From Stenotrophomonas indicatrix (GTDB lineage: Bacteria > Pseudomonadota > Gammaproteobacteria > Xanthomonadales > Xanthomonadaceae), in contig CP168152.1 of the NCBI GenBank assembly GCA_041545745.1, forward strand, positions 1,424,001 to 1,488,000: 64,000 nt of DNA, given 5' to 3'. The position numbers and the translations under genes are program-made. How positions within the stretch are numbered: position 1 is the first letter of the stretch; each line of letters opens with the position of its first letter. The notes under the pieces were generated by a model that was given only the letters and a program-made list of their open reading frames with translations, was not told where the DNA came from and did no database searches. Below are positions 36,348 to 45,128 of this stretch, piece after piece.

Positions 36348-37154
36348 ATGTGCAATCGCGTCCTCCAGGTCGCTGCGGTATCAGTGGTCTTCCTTTTTTC
36401 AGCGCCTTTCGCGACCGCGCATGAGCTGTGCACGCTGATCGCCGATGCCGATTCCGGCAGGGTGCTTCTGCAGCGCGGCTCCGCCTGCTCCGGGCGCGTG
36501 ACGCCTGCCTCGACTTTCAAGCTGGCCATCAGCCTCATGGGCTACGACGCAGGCGTGCTGAAGGATGCTGCACAGCCTGCCTTGACGTATCAAACGGGAT
36601 ATCCGGATTGGGGTGGTGATGCCTGGCGGCGCGACATCACGCCAACCACATGGATCAGGGACTCCGTCTTCTGGTACTCACAGCAGGTCGTGAAGCGCGT
36701 GGGGCAGGAGCGCTTCGCGCAGTATGTGAAGGCCTTTCAATACGGCAATGCCGATGTCTCTGCCGTGCCGGTCGATGATCCTGGACAGAACGGCGCCTGG
36801 GTGATGAGTTCACTGCGCATCTCCCCTAAGGAACAGCTTGCGTTCATGCGCAAGATCGTGCGCCGCCAGTTGCCGGTGAGTGCGCATGCCTTCGACATGA
36901 CCGCCCTCATCGCGAACTACGGTGCACCGGTCGACGGCTGGGCCGTGCATGGCAAGACGGGCACCGGCTCGCCGGGCCGCGACAACCGCTATGACGCAAG
37001 CCGCGCTTATGGCTGGTACGTGGGCTGGGCGACCAAGGGCGCGCGAAGGCTGGCATTTGCGCGCCTGATCCAGGACGAGCAGGCTATCAAGCCCAATGCG
37101 GGCCTGCGTGCGCGCGACGAGCTGCTTCGGCTTCTGCCAGCCATCGACCATTGA
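36348..37154 (+). CDS. bla: class D beta-lactamase (OXA-type)
   Basis: A 268-residue periplasmic serine beta-lactamase. A signal peptide precedes the mature start near AHEL (about residue 25). All class D motifs are present: STFK at 55-58 (catalytic Ser55, carboxylatable Lys58), SVF at 106-108, YGN at 132-134 and KTG at 203-205. PTTWIRDSVFWYSQQ and LRISPKEQL are also family hallmarks. From memory it is closest in style to the OXA-22 and OXA-18 groups. The spectrum cannot be told from sequence. It is 13 bp upstream of a polysaccharide deacetylase gene, probably on one mRNA. Confidence 0.9.
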   Translation: MCNRVLQVAAVSVVFLFSAPFATAHELCTLIADADSGRVLLQRGSACSGRVTPASTFKLAISLMGYDAGVLKDAAQPALTYQTGYPDWGGDAWRRDITPTTWIRDSVFWYSQQVVKRVGQERFAQYVKAFQYGNADVSAVPVDDPGQNGAWVMSSLRISPKEQLAFMRKIVRRQLPVSAHAFDMTALIANYGAPVDGWAVHGKTGTGSPGRDNRYDASRAYGWYVGWATKGARRLAFARLIQDEQAIKPNAGLRARDELLRLLPAIDH

Positions 37155-37167
37155 GACGGGCATCGCG

Positions 37168-38094
37168 ATGACTGCATTGCGCCGCGCGCTTGCCGCGCTT
37201 CTCATCTTTCTCGGATCGTGCTGCGTCCAGGCCCAGACCGTGGCGCTGACATTCGACGACGGGCTCGATCCCCTGAAGGAGCCCGCGGCCCCGTCGTGGA
37301 ACCGGCAGATCCTGGAGACGCTCCGCGATGCAGGCGTGACGTCCATGGTGTTTCCCACACTTGTGCGCACCGGCCGGGCGCAGGGACTGGATCTCATCCG
37401 GGACTGGGCGCGCGCGGGCCACGCGGTCGGCAACCATACGTCCCGGCACCGCAGCCTGGGATCGCCCCAAGTGCCGCTCGCGGATTTCATCGGCGATGTC
37501 GAGGAGGCCGACGCGGTGCTGAGCCGACTCCCTGGCTGGACGAAGATGCTGCGCTTTCCGTATCTCAAGGAAGGCAACACGCTCGCGAAGCGGGACGGCA
37601 TGCGACTCTGGATGCAGGCCGCAGGCTACCGGGCAGCACCGGTTTCGATCGACGCGAGCGACTGGTACTACAACCAGGTCTATGCAGCCTGGCTGAACGA
37701 AGGAAACGCCGACAAGGCCGATCGTGTGAAGGCAGCGTACATCGAGCATCTGCTGGACCGTGCCGCCTACTACGATGGTCTGGCCCGGCGGGTCCTCGGC
37801 CGCAGCCCTGCCCATGTGATGCTGCTGCACACGAGCAGGATCAACGCCGCCGCGCTTGGGGAGTTGATCGCGGCTTTCCGGGAGCGAGGGTGGGCTTTCA
37901 TAGCCGCCAAAGCCGCCTTCGAGGATCCGATCTACACCGTGCAGATCGATACCTTGCCGGCGGGCGAAAGCGTCGTCTGGGCCAGCGCCAAGGCTGCGCA
38001 GGTTCCAGGGCTGCGCTATCCGGCCGAGGACTCGGTCTATGAGGAGCCCAAGCTGCGCGCGCTGGAACTGGTACCGGCGCGCATGCTGCCGTAG
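37168..38094 (+). CDS. polysaccharide deacetylase family protein (NodB-like)
   Basis: A 308-residue protein from the ATG at 37168, with a signal peptide ending near VQAQ (about residue 23). The NodB motif TFDDG is at 28-32 and the metal-binding NHTSRH is at 89-94. Further motifs include RFPYLKEG and LLHTSRINA. It should remove N-acetyl groups from an envelope or exported glycan. Its tight coupling to the beta-lactamase gene suggests joint mobilisation, perhaps a joint role at the cell wall. Confidence 0.85.
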   Translation: MTALRRALAALLIFLGSCCVQAQTVALTFDDGLDPLKEPAAPSWNRQILETLRDAGVTSMVFPTLVRTGRAQGLDLIRDWARAGHAVGNHTSRHRSLGSPQVPLADFIGDVEEADAVLSRLPGWTKMLRFPYLKEGNTLAKRDGMRLWMQAAGYRAAPVSIDASDWYYNQVYAAWLNEGNADKADRVKAAYIEHLLDRAAYYDGLARRVLGRSPAHVMLLHTSRINAAALGELIAAFRERGWAFIAAKAAFEDPIYTVQIDTLPAGESVVWASAKAAQVPGLRYPAEDSVYEEPKLRALELVPARMLP

Positions 38095-38486
38095 TGCACC
38101 GGCAAAGCGTGTGACGATGACATGGTTTTGTTAGCTGCTCTTAGCCGCAGCATGATGTAGCGTTGCCTGTCATCCTGCTCGACGCGCTCGACAGTGGCTC
38201 CGGCGTTTGCTGAGCCGTTCTTTCTTCGCCGGCGTTTGCGCCAGCGAGACTGAGCCCTTCGGCCAGCCGCTTCCAGACATTCAGTTGGGGGGCCTCGCGC
38301 TCCAGGCGTTCGGCTTGGCGCGAGAGGCGATCCAGGCGCTTGGCGTGCTCATGCTGGATGAACAGATTGAGGCGGTACTGACTCATAGTTCGATCCCGTC
38401 GTGCTGGTCGAGGGACGCCAGCCGGGCCGTGCGCTGTAGGGCCGGATCGGACGAGTCAGAAGCAGATCACTCGCACGGCTGATCTT
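38095..38486. other. region of element fragments after the deacetylase gene
   Basis: Apart from the copG/traG-end fragment described separately, 38095-38259 shows no recognisable gene. A minus-strand frame continues the copG fragment into unrelated residues (LNVWKRLAEGLSLAG...). Confidence 0.45.
38260..38450 (-). pseudogene. internally deleted copG plus traG-3'-end fragment
   Basis: The frame starts exactly like the copG of the transfer operon (MSQYRLNLFIQHEHAKRL) but jumps at once to DRLSRQAERLER. About 37 codons are lost and the reading then goes into unrelated residues. The bases just upstream (about 38390-38450) match the 3' end of traG (29695-29760). The unit is therefore a scrap of a second traG-copG junction, brought in with or left by the beta-lactamase cargo. 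Confidence 0.75.
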
Positions 38487-39085
38487 GTGTTTCTGGCAGT
38501 CAAAGCCACGCAGATTGAGGCGGCAGCAGACTGGCTGGCCACGCTGGTCGGGCCGCAAACCGTTGTGCGTGTTTTGCAGAATGGGATCGAACAGGCGGAA
38601 ATAGTTCGATCACACTTGCCACGCGGGGACATCGTTCCCGCTGTCGTATGGTTTCCGGCACAGGCACTTCAAGGGACGCGGTGCGCCGTGGACTTGGCCG
38701 AAAACTTCAGCGCCCTGGCTTGGCGCAAGCTATTGCAGAACGCGGTAGCAGGCCTAATGGCGCTCACGCACCGCCGTTCGGGCATATTCAGCCGATCTGA
38801 TATCGCTGGCCTGACCCTTGCCTATGCGCGAGAATGCCTGGCCGTGGCCCGGGCTGAAGGCGCCGAACTCGGCGACGAAGTGCCGCAGGAGATTCTCGAA
38901 AAATTCCAGGCGGCACCGGCGGACATGAGCACCTCCATCCTCACGGATCGGGAAGCAGGACGGCCACTCGAATGGGATATCCGCACGGCATGATCGTGCG
39001 TCGCCGCCGGGTTCATTGCGTTCCGACGCCGATCAGCGACATCCTGGTGCCGCTGCTCGCGGCTGCGAGCGACGGTCCAGGCTAA
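38470..39085 (+). pseudogene. 2-dehydropantoate 2-reductase remnant
   Basis: The frame reads ADLVFLAVKATQ, QNGIEQAE and WRKLLQNAVAGLMALTHR, which are ketopantoate reductase (PanE/ApbA) segments. The N-terminal Rossmann motif is missing, and the central region is shortened. A frameshift near 38990 sends the C-terminus (TPISDILVPLLAAAS) into another frame ending at about 39085. It has no function as it stands. Confidence 0.8.
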
Positions 39086-39116
39086 GGTGCATTTGCTCGC
39101 TTGAATACACACCGTT

Positions 39117-41108
39117 TCAACCAACGGTTGGCCCACGCCGCCTCCCAATCTCCCAGGACACGCCACCGCTACGCATGGTCGCGGCGATCTGCTGCCCCAG
39201 CCGCTGTTCGATCACTGGCAGCCACGGCACCAGCGAGAAGCCCATGCCGTCGTCCAGCATCGCGTAGCGCCCACTGGCGAGCGTGACGGAACGCCGGTAG
39301 ATGCCGGCCACGCGCTGACCGTCGGCGACGGGTCGATGCTCCAGGCCGGTGTCGGCGGTAATGTCCTTGGCGGCCTGCGCCAACTCCCGGTTACGTAGCG
39401 TGCCCAGCAGGTTCCGGGCGAGGATCACACGCTGTCCCCGCCGCTCGGCCAGCCCCTGCTCGGCGAGGAAGTCGGCACGCTGTTGCAAGGTGTTCTTGAC
39501 CTCGCCACCAAAGCCCAAATCACCGAGCCCCTTGCCGCCACCGATCAACTGCTGATCCAGCCAGGTCGCGCCGATCACACGGGCTTGTCGCTCGATGGGC
39601 AGGTGTGATTTCAACTCCACCACCACGCCGCCCAGCCGTTGCGCGTCGTACTGGCGACCACGTTCGACCAGGTCGTCCGGCACCTTCCATAGCCCATCGG
39701 CCACGCGCTCCACGACGCCGGCCCGGCGCAGGGCTTCCAGCCGGCGGACGTGGGCCGCGACAACCTCCTGTGGGTCGCGTCCGGCCTTGGCCCGGCCCTG
39801 TTCGATGGCCAGGTGGTGATTGGCGCGGTACAGGCCATCGCTCGCCAGCGCGGCGATGTTCCTGTCGGCCGCGCGCACGTCGGCCGATCCCTTCACCTCC
39901 ACCACGGCGCCGACCGGATAGTTCGCCAGCTCGTCGCGGGCGTTCAGCGCGACGTAGTGGGCCTTGCCATCCACGCCGTCGATGACCAGATAGCCCCGGT
40001 CGCGCAGCTCGTCGGCCAGCCCCTTTGCGGCCACGCGGCCCAGAATGGTTCGGCCGTCGTCGCCCGGCTCGAACACCGCCAACTCGCGCGGCTCGCCGCG
40101 CATGGCCCGTTGCATGGTACGAATGATGTCGCCACGCTCGCCCAGGACGCGCAGGGTCTTTTCCGCGTCGGCGTGGACGGCCCAGGTGCCGGGCTGCATT
40201 TCGTCGGCCAGGCCCAGGCGCTGCAAGCGTTGCAGCCGGCCAACCAGCAACAGGCGCTGGCGTTGCAGTCGCGGTTCGTTGAAGCGTTCGATCTGCACTC
40301 GGCCGGCCTCGCCGGCCTCGCGTTGCAGGGTGCGATCCAGGCTCGTCCACCGCTCTTGCTCCACCTCGCGCTGCAAGGTCTGCTGGATCTCCAGCTCGGT
40401 GCGTGGCCCCAGCCATTCGGTCGCCAGTTCGGCGGCGCGATGGCGGAAGCCGTGCGCGATGTAGTCGCCCGCGATGATGAGGTCTTTGCCGGTGTCATCG
40501 CGCCCGCGCCCGCGCACGACGATGTGCGTGTGCGGGTTGTCGGTGTTCCAGTGGTTGACGGCCACCCAATCAAGGCCCGTGCCCAGGTCAGCCTCCATGC
40601 GGCCCATGAGGTGCCGCGTGTAGGTGCGCAGGTCTTCCAGCTCCGCGCCGTCCTCGGGCGAGAGGATGAAGCGGAAATGGTGCCGGTCATCGGCGCAGCG
40701 TTCCTTGAAGGCGTCGAGGTCGGCGGCATCGGTCTGCGGCCCGTAGGCTTGGCCCGGTTCGCCATCGCGGCCCACGCCGTCGCGCTCGATGTAGCGCAGG
40801 TGCTTGGCGAGCGACTGCGGGCTGGCCTGGCGCTGGTTGACCAGCAGCGTCTTGATGGTCACGCGCCGCGACATGGGAGTGAGCTTCGCCCCCGCGAAGC
40901 GCGCCGCCGTGTGGCCGCGCCCGAGGCGCGAGCCGGGCCTCTGGCCGGTGCCACGCGCCGACACCGGACGGCGCACCGAGGACTTGCCGCCGCTGGCCTT
41001 GCCGGCCTGCTTGAGCACCTTGGAAACGAAACTCTGATCATGGCCCTTGCCCCGGTTCTTCGGGGCGCTGGGGCGGATGCGGAAATCGTCGTCGCGGCGG
41101 TCGGTCAT
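39117..41108 (-). CDS. relaxase (RlxS/VirD2-like, DUF3363)
   Basis: A 663-residue relaxase from the ATG at 41108 (MTDRRDDDFRIRPSAPKNRG). The N-terminal domain has a candidate catalytic tyrosine in KHLRYIERDG (Tyr106) and the metal-binding HTH triad motif NPHTHIVVRG (His193, His195). A C-terminal DUF3363 region follows. It nicks oriT and leads the transferred strand, working with TraG. It is downstream of traF, with a 448-bp noncoding stretch in between. Confidence 0.88.
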   Translation of the reverse strand: MTDRRDDDFRIRPSAPKNRGKGHDQSFVSKVLKQAGKASGGKSSVRRPVSARGTGQRPGSRLGRGHTAARFAGAKLTPMSRRVTIKTLLVNQRQASPQSLAKHLRYIERDGVGRDGEPGQAYGPQTDAADLDAFKERCADDRHHFRFILSPEDGAELEDLRTYTRHLMGRMEADLGTGLDWVAVNHWNTDNPHTHIVVRGRGRDDTGKDLIIAGDYIAHGFRHRAAELATEWLGPRTELEIQQTLQREVEQERWTSLDRTLQREAGEAGRVQIERFNEPRLQRQRLLLVGRLQRLQRLGLADEMQPGTWAVHADAEKTLRVLGERGDIIRTMQRAMRGEPRELAVFEPGDDGRTILGRVAAKGLADELRDRGYLVIDGVDGKAHYVALNARDELANYPVGAVVEVKGSADVRAADRNIAALASDGLYRANHHLAIEQGRAKAGRDPQEVVAAHVRRLEALRRAGVVERVADGLWKVPDDLVERGRQYDAQRLGGVVVELKSHLPIERQARVIGATWLDQQLIGGGKGLGDLGFGGEVKNTLQQRADFLAEQGLAERRGQRVILARNLLGTLRNRELAQAAKDITADTGLEHRPVADGQRVAGIYRRSVTLASGRYAMLDDGMGFSLVPWLPVIEQRLGQQIAATMRSGGVSWEIGRRRGPTVG

Positions 41109-41556
41109 GGCTGTGCTCCCTGCAAGCTCCGGCGTGTCTGGTCGTGCGAAGCACGCGGACATGCCTGCATTGGCGCGGGCCTCGCGCCACAAGCGGCACG
41201 GCGGCGAAGCCGCTCCGTGCTGCGCCAACCCCACGTGCAGACAGGCTTTCGACGCGGCCCGGTGCCGCGTCCTTTTGTCTTGCCTTCCGCCTTTGCCCCT
41301 CGCTCTCGCTCCGGGCGTCGGCGGCCCGGCGGCGCTGTGCTGCTTGCAGCCAGCGCGCCGGTGAATCCGCCAATGGCCGCAGGCCGGGCGTGTTCAAGGC
41401 AAGACGCCTGCACGTTGGACGGCTGCGCCGGATGTTGCGCGAAGTGCGGCGCAGATGCGCTCGCACTGCACGCGCGACGACACGGCAGCAGCAGCCGGAA
41501 CGACACGCCCGATGGCACGATGGGATGCGCGGCAACGTGAAGCGAATCGGCGGCCA
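41109..41556. other. noncoding region between traF and relaxase, candidate oriT
   Basis: 448 bp with no convincing gene but several short inverted repeats near the relaxase start: CGTGC-GAA-GCACG at about 41140-41152, GGCGCG...CGCGCC at about 41174-41190, and GCACGG...CCGTGC near 41197-41222. oriT often lies beside the relaxase gene, so this is the best candidate. No known nic consensus was found. Confidence 0.35.
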
Positions 41557-42144
41557 TCATGGGTGTGTCTCCAGCCAAACCGGATGCGCGACGCCGATCA
41601 CGGCGGATGCGCTAACCGGGCCGAAGTAGCGGCTGTCGAATGACGCCGGATTCGTCACGCTCAACAGGAACAGTTCGCCAGGGGCAAGGCGGCGGCATTG
41701 CGGCCAGGATGGCAGCGGCCGGCCCAGCCGGTCGGCATGCAGCACGGCGGCCGAAGGCACGCCGTCGATGCGTATCTGACCAGCGACGATGCAAACGTGT
41801 TGCGGTGCGACGGCGCCCACACGTTTGAGCAGCGGAACGCGCGTCGGCAGGTAGCCGCGCTGCGCAGCCAGTGCGGCGGCCTCGGCTGGCAGCGGCACCA
41901 GCACGATACTGTCCACGGACAACGGACGTGGCAGCGAGGCGGTGCGCGGGTCGAACGGTTCGATGCGATACCAGCCGACCGCCACGCTGTCGGATGGGTT
42001 GTATGTCAGGCGCGGCAGCGGCGACACGAAAGCCGCCCAGGCCAGCGCAGCGAGGCCGCAGGCGGTCAGACCCGCCAGCACGAAGCGAGCGCGCCAGCGC
42101 GAGCGAGGACGCGGCGCGGAGCCGGTCGTAGAAATGCTGGTCAT
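41557..42144 (-). CDS. traF: TraF, S26-family peptidase (pilin maturation)
   Basis: A 195-residue signal-peptidase-like protein from the ATG at 42144. One N-terminal membrane segment (about 20-40) precedes NPSDSVAVGWYR with the candidate catalytic Ser53. The general-base lysine lies in RVPLLKRVGA. In RP4, TraF cyclises the TrbC pilin, and trbC is present in this element. It overlaps the DUF2840 gene by 4 bp. Confidence 0.88.
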   Translation of the reverse strand: MTSISTTGSAPRPRSRWRARFVLAGLTACGLAALAWAAFVSPLPRLTYNPSDSVAVGWYRIEPFDPRTASLPRPLSVDSIVLVPLPAEAAALAAQRGYLPTRVPLLKRVGAVAPQHVCIVAGQIRIDGVPSAAVLHADRLGRPLPSWPQCRRLAPGELFLLSVTNPASFDSRYFGPVSASAVIGVAHPVWLETHP

Positions 42145-42698
42145 GGGAGGGTCCTTCCGGCCAGCCAAGCGGCGTGCCGTTCGATGCTGTATTCGGGCAG
42201 CGGCAGGCGCGCCGCGAGCCGGTTGCCCAGCGTGCGCCAGTACGCGGGCGAGACGGCGGAGGGCGCGGTCCCCAGCGCCTCGATGGCGTCGATGCGCTCC
42301 AGCACGGCGCGCACGCTGGCGTCACCCTCGGCGTGCAGCAGCAAGCGCGCACCGGGCCGCACGCCGGGGATGCACTGCAAGGCATCCAGCGGCGTGCCAG
42401 CCTGCATCACCATCAACTGCCAGCGGATCGTGCCGTAGTCGTTGGCCTGCCAGCGGATGCGGCAGAACATCGCGCCCGGCAGGAACACCGCGCAGCGCCG
42501 CCAGCGGTCGAGCTGGAGCGTGCGCGCCGGTTCGCCGAAGCGCAGGTAGAGCTTGAAGCGCGGTTCGATGTAGGCCAGCGATACGCGGGTCAGCGGCACG
42601 TTGCCGGCCTCGCCGGCGAGTACCACAAGCGACGGCGCAGCCGGAGGCGATGCGGCAGCCGTGGCCGCGTTCTCGGCGGGTGCAGCGGATACGTTCAT
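42141..42698 (-). CDS. DUF2840 protein
   Basis: A 185-residue protein from the ATG at 42698, conserved next to traF in Tn4371-type elements. It has an Ala-rich N-terminus and a core with YIEPRFKLYLRFG, then GAMFCRIRWQANDYGT. Function is not established. It overlaps traF and the RHH gene by 4 bp on each side, so the run RHH-DUF2840-traF is translationally linked. Confidence 0.82.
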   Translation of the reverse strand: MNVSAAPAENAATAAASPPAAPSLVVLAGEAGNVPLTRVSLAYIEPRFKLYLRFGEPARTLQLDRWRRCAVFLPGAMFCRIRWQANDYGTIRWQLMVMQAGTPLDALQCIPGVRPGARLLLHAEGDASVRAVLERIDAIEALGTAPSAVSPAYWRTLGNRLAARLPLPEYSIERHAAWLAGRTLP

Positions 42699-42964
42699 GG
42701 GATGTTCTCCGTGCGGTTTTCGGGAAACTCCCGCTCCAGCAAAGCGCGCAGCAGTTCGGCCACGGTCACGCCCCGCGTGAAGGCCGAAACCTTGATGCGC
42801 GCCCGCATGGCGGGCGTAATGTCGAGGGTCAGGCGCGCGGTGTAGAGGTCGCCCTTGTTGAGCGCATCGGCGTCGCCTTGGCGAATCCACGCTTCGGCGT
42901 GCGGATTCGCGGGCGGGCGCGCACCGATACCGACGCGCTTGCTGCGTGGTGGCTTCGCTGTCAT
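42695..42964 (-). CDS. small ribbon-helix-helix protein next to parA
   Basis: An 89-residue basic protein starting MTAKPPRSKRVG at 42964, with an RHH-like C-terminal half (YTARLTLDITPAMRARIKVSAF, then TVAELLRALLEREFP). It overlaps the parA stop (ATGA) and probably acts as the ParB/CopG-type partner that binds near parA. Function is inferred from position. Confidence 0.75.
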   Translation of the reverse strand: MTAKPPRSKRVGIGARPPANPHAEAWIRQGDADALNKGDLYTARLTLDITPAMRARIKVSAFTRGVTVAELLRALLEREFPENRTENIP

Positions 42965-43599
42965 GTCGGCCACCGCAGCAGTTCGTCCACCAGCGCAGTG
43001 ATTTCGCGCGCGGCGGCGCTGTCGGGCGCCGTCTCGCGTGCGAGTCGGCCAGCGGCCACGCTGTCGGCGAAGACGATGCGCTGGCGCACTTCGGCGCGCA
43101 GCGCCGGCAGCGGCTGTTCGGCCAGCGACTGCCGCGCCTCCCGACCAATCACCGTGGTGCTGACGCGCCGGTTGATGACGAAGGCCGCGTGCAGCGCAGG
43201 CCGGAACACCTGGGCCTCACGGATCAGCGCCACCATCTCGGCACTGGCCCACAAGTCGTAGGGGCTGGGCTGCACCGGGATCAGCACGCGCTCGGCCGCC
43301 AGCAGCGCGGAGCGCGCCAAGGCGGCGATGCGCGGCGGCCCGTCGATGATGACGTGATCTGCGCGGCGGGCGAGTTCTGGCGCTTCCTGATGCAGCGTTT
43401 CGCGGGCCAGGCCCACGGCGCTGAACAGCCGTGGCAAGCCTTGCTGGCTTCTGCGCTGCGTCCAGTCCAGCGATGAACCTTGCGGGTCGGCATCCAGCAG
43501 GATGACCGACTGTCCGCGCATCGCCAGTTCGCCGGCAATGTGCGTGGCGAGCGTGGTCTTGCCGACGCCGCCTTTCTGGTTGAGCAAGGCGACGATCAT
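42961..43599 (-). CDS. parA: ParA-family partition ATPase
   Basis: A 212-residue ParA from the ATG at 43599. The deviant Walker A LNQKGGVGKTT spans residues 6-16, with LLDADPQGSSLDW and VIIDGPP as switch and Walker B regions. The short form lacks an N-terminal HTH. With RepA and the iterons upstream, it suggests that the excised ICE replicates and partitions like a low-copy plasmid. Confidence 0.9.
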   Translation of the reverse strand: MIVALLNQKGGVGKTTLATHIAGELAMRGQSVILLDADPQGSSLDWTQRRSQQGLPRLFSAVGLARETLHQEAPELARRADHVIIDGPPRIAALARSALLAAERVLIPVQPSPYDLWASAEMVALIREAQVFRPALHAAFVINRRVSTTVIGREARQSLAEQPLPALRAEVRQRIVFADSVAAGRLARETAPDSAAAREITALVDELLRWPT

Positions 43600-43775
43600 T
43601 GCGTGGCCCTCCATGCTGGAAAGCCAGGCTTTGCCTGCCATGCGAAACGCTGTTCGCCGTACCGTTCGGCAGTTGTCCACCGAAACGGCGCGCTTCTACT
43701 AAAAGTTAGAGATTTATAGTTAGGTAAGTTAGAGGGAACGCAAACCCGCGCCGTTATTGGCTTTCCGGCGTTTTC

Positions 43776-43840
43776 GTACTCCTGATAGCACGATAGGCGT
43801 ACTCCTGATAGCACGATACCCGGTACTCCTGATAGCACGA
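43776..43840. repeat. three iterons upstream of parA, next to repA
   Basis: GTACTCCTGATAGCACGA occurs three times: 43776-43793, 43799-43816 and 43823-43840, in one orientation with steps of 23 and 24 bp (about two helical turns). They lie between repA and parA, and AGTTATCCCCG (a DnaA-box-like sequence) follows at about 43862-43872. This is the layout of an iteron-type replication origin. Confidence 0.8.
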
Positions 43841-43864
43841 GGCCGTCCACAGGCTTTACCGTAG

Positions 43865-44710
43865 TTATCCCCGTGCCGTATGCAGCACGGGCCGGAAGGT
43901 CAGCAGTTCCAATCCTTCGTCCGGCATCGCCTCGATGCCCAGGACGTAGCCGGGCAGCGACTGCCGCGCCACTAAGGCGCGCAGGTCGTAGGCGAAGTCC
44001 GAGAAGCGTGCCGCGCTGCCCGACTTGCGGTGCAGGTGCCGGAAGTCGAACTGCCAGCCGTCCGGCTGCTTGCCGCCGTGCTTGCGCACGAGGCGGTACA
44101 GCCAGCGTTCGATGCCGCCTTTGAGGCGGAAGTACGCGGGGTCGATGGTCAGCACCAGGGCGGCGTCCACCACGCCCGCGTAGAACCAATCCGGCAGGAT
44201 CAATTCGAGGCCCAGCGGCACGCCGCTGGCGTCGGCCAGTTCCTTCCACTCGTTGATCCACGAAAAGCGGTGCAGGCGCCGCCCGGTGGTTTCGCGGATG
44301 GAAGTCGCCACGCTGGTCGATTGCAGCCGGTCGAGCGCGGCTTTCAGGCGCTGGTAGTCGTTGAGCGACGTGCCGCGTCCGATGAAGCGCAGGATCTCGT
44401 AGGGCGTGGCGCGTATCCAGCGCGACGGGCGAATGCCCGCGTCGCGCGCTTCCACGATCTGCGAGGCGGCCCAAATCAACACGTCGGCATCCCAGATGGT
44501 GGCGATGCCATGCTCGGCCGTGCCCTCCACCCGGATGGTGATGCCGCCCGCGCGGAAGTCGATCGGGGCGGTGCGTCGCGACTTGGCGAGCGAGAAGAAC
44601 GGAAAGGCCATCAAGTCCTGGCTGTCGCGCGGTGCCATGTCGCCCGGCAACGCGCGGAACAGGTCGAGCTGTTCGCGCTGTGGCAAGGCTTGCCCTGGCG
44701 GGCTGGACAT
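43865..44710 (-). CDS. repA: RepA-type plasmid replication initiator
   Basis: A 281-residue protein from the ATG at 44710 (MSSPPGQALPQREQLDLFRALPGD). The longer upstream frame overlaps the AlpA gene. It belongs to the replication initiator (RPA) family, with FSLAKSRRTAPIDF, WDADVLIWAASQI and LKGGIERWLYRLVRKHG. Three iterons lie just past its stop, and parA follows. It should start replication of the excised element. Confidence 0.82.
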   Translation of the reverse strand: MSSPPGQALPQREQLDLFRALPGDMAPRDSQDLMAFPFFSLAKSRRTAPIDFRAGGITIRVEGTAEHGIATIWDADVLIWAASQIVEARDAGIRPSRWIRATPYEILRFIGRGTSLNDYQRLKAALDRLQSTSVATSIRETTGRRLHRFSWINEWKELADASGVPLGLELILPDWFYAGVVDAALVLTIDPAYFRLKGGIERWLYRLVRKHGGKQPDGWQFDFRHLHRKSGSAARFSDFAYDLRALVARQSLPGYVLGIEAMPDEGLELLTFRPVLHTARG

Positions 44711-44736
44711 GGCGATGGCCACCGGCGATGCGCCGA

Positions 44737-45018
44737 TCAGCGCGCACGGCTGTCGGCCGAATGGTTCTCGGCGTATTCGGGATCGGACGTGGCCTCGTAG
44801 CTGCGGGCATCGGCCCAGGCATCGAGGTCGCTCACGGCGTACATGACGCGCCGCCCGAACTTGCGGAACTTCGGGCCACCACCGATCACGCGCTGCTTCT
44901 CCAGCGTGCGAGGGCTGAGGCGCAGATACTCGGCGGCCTCGTCGTTGGTGAGGTAGCGTTGGGGCTGCGCGGGCGCAGCGACAGCAGCGGCGGCAGGCCG
45001 CAAGGGAGCAGGTCGCAT
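44737..45018 (-). CDS. AlpA-like HTH regulator
   Basis: A 93-residue protein from the ATG at 45018, with a single HTH-17 domain (LTNDEAAEYLRLSPRTLEKQRVIGGGPKFRKFG in segments over residues 22-54) and an acidic tail. AlpA-type proteins near rep genes control excision or replication. It begins 110 bp from the DUF2285 stop and lies 26 bp upstream of repA. Confidence 0.82.
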   Translation of the reverse strand: MRPAPLRPAAAAVAAPAQPQRYLTNDEAAEYLRLSPRTLEKQRVIGGGPKFRKFGRRVMYAVSDLDAWADARSYEATSDPEYAENHSADSRAR

Positions 45019-45128
45019 GGGATGGTCCTCCATCAAGCCCGGCCACACCACGCAGCCGGATAGAGGCACTTTCAAGAAAGCGAGGCTTCCTGCTAAGGGA
45101 CGAATTGCAGGGTGCGTGAAACGTCCCC

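Noticed and set aside
39750..41540. 596-codon plus-strand frame opposite the relaxase
   Set aside because: Antisense shadow of the relaxase gene. Composition and lack of motifs show that it is not coding.
43776..43840. The three repeats as a CRISPR array
   Set aside because: The spacers are only 5-6 bp and the repeats 18 bp. Position between repA and parA fits iterons.
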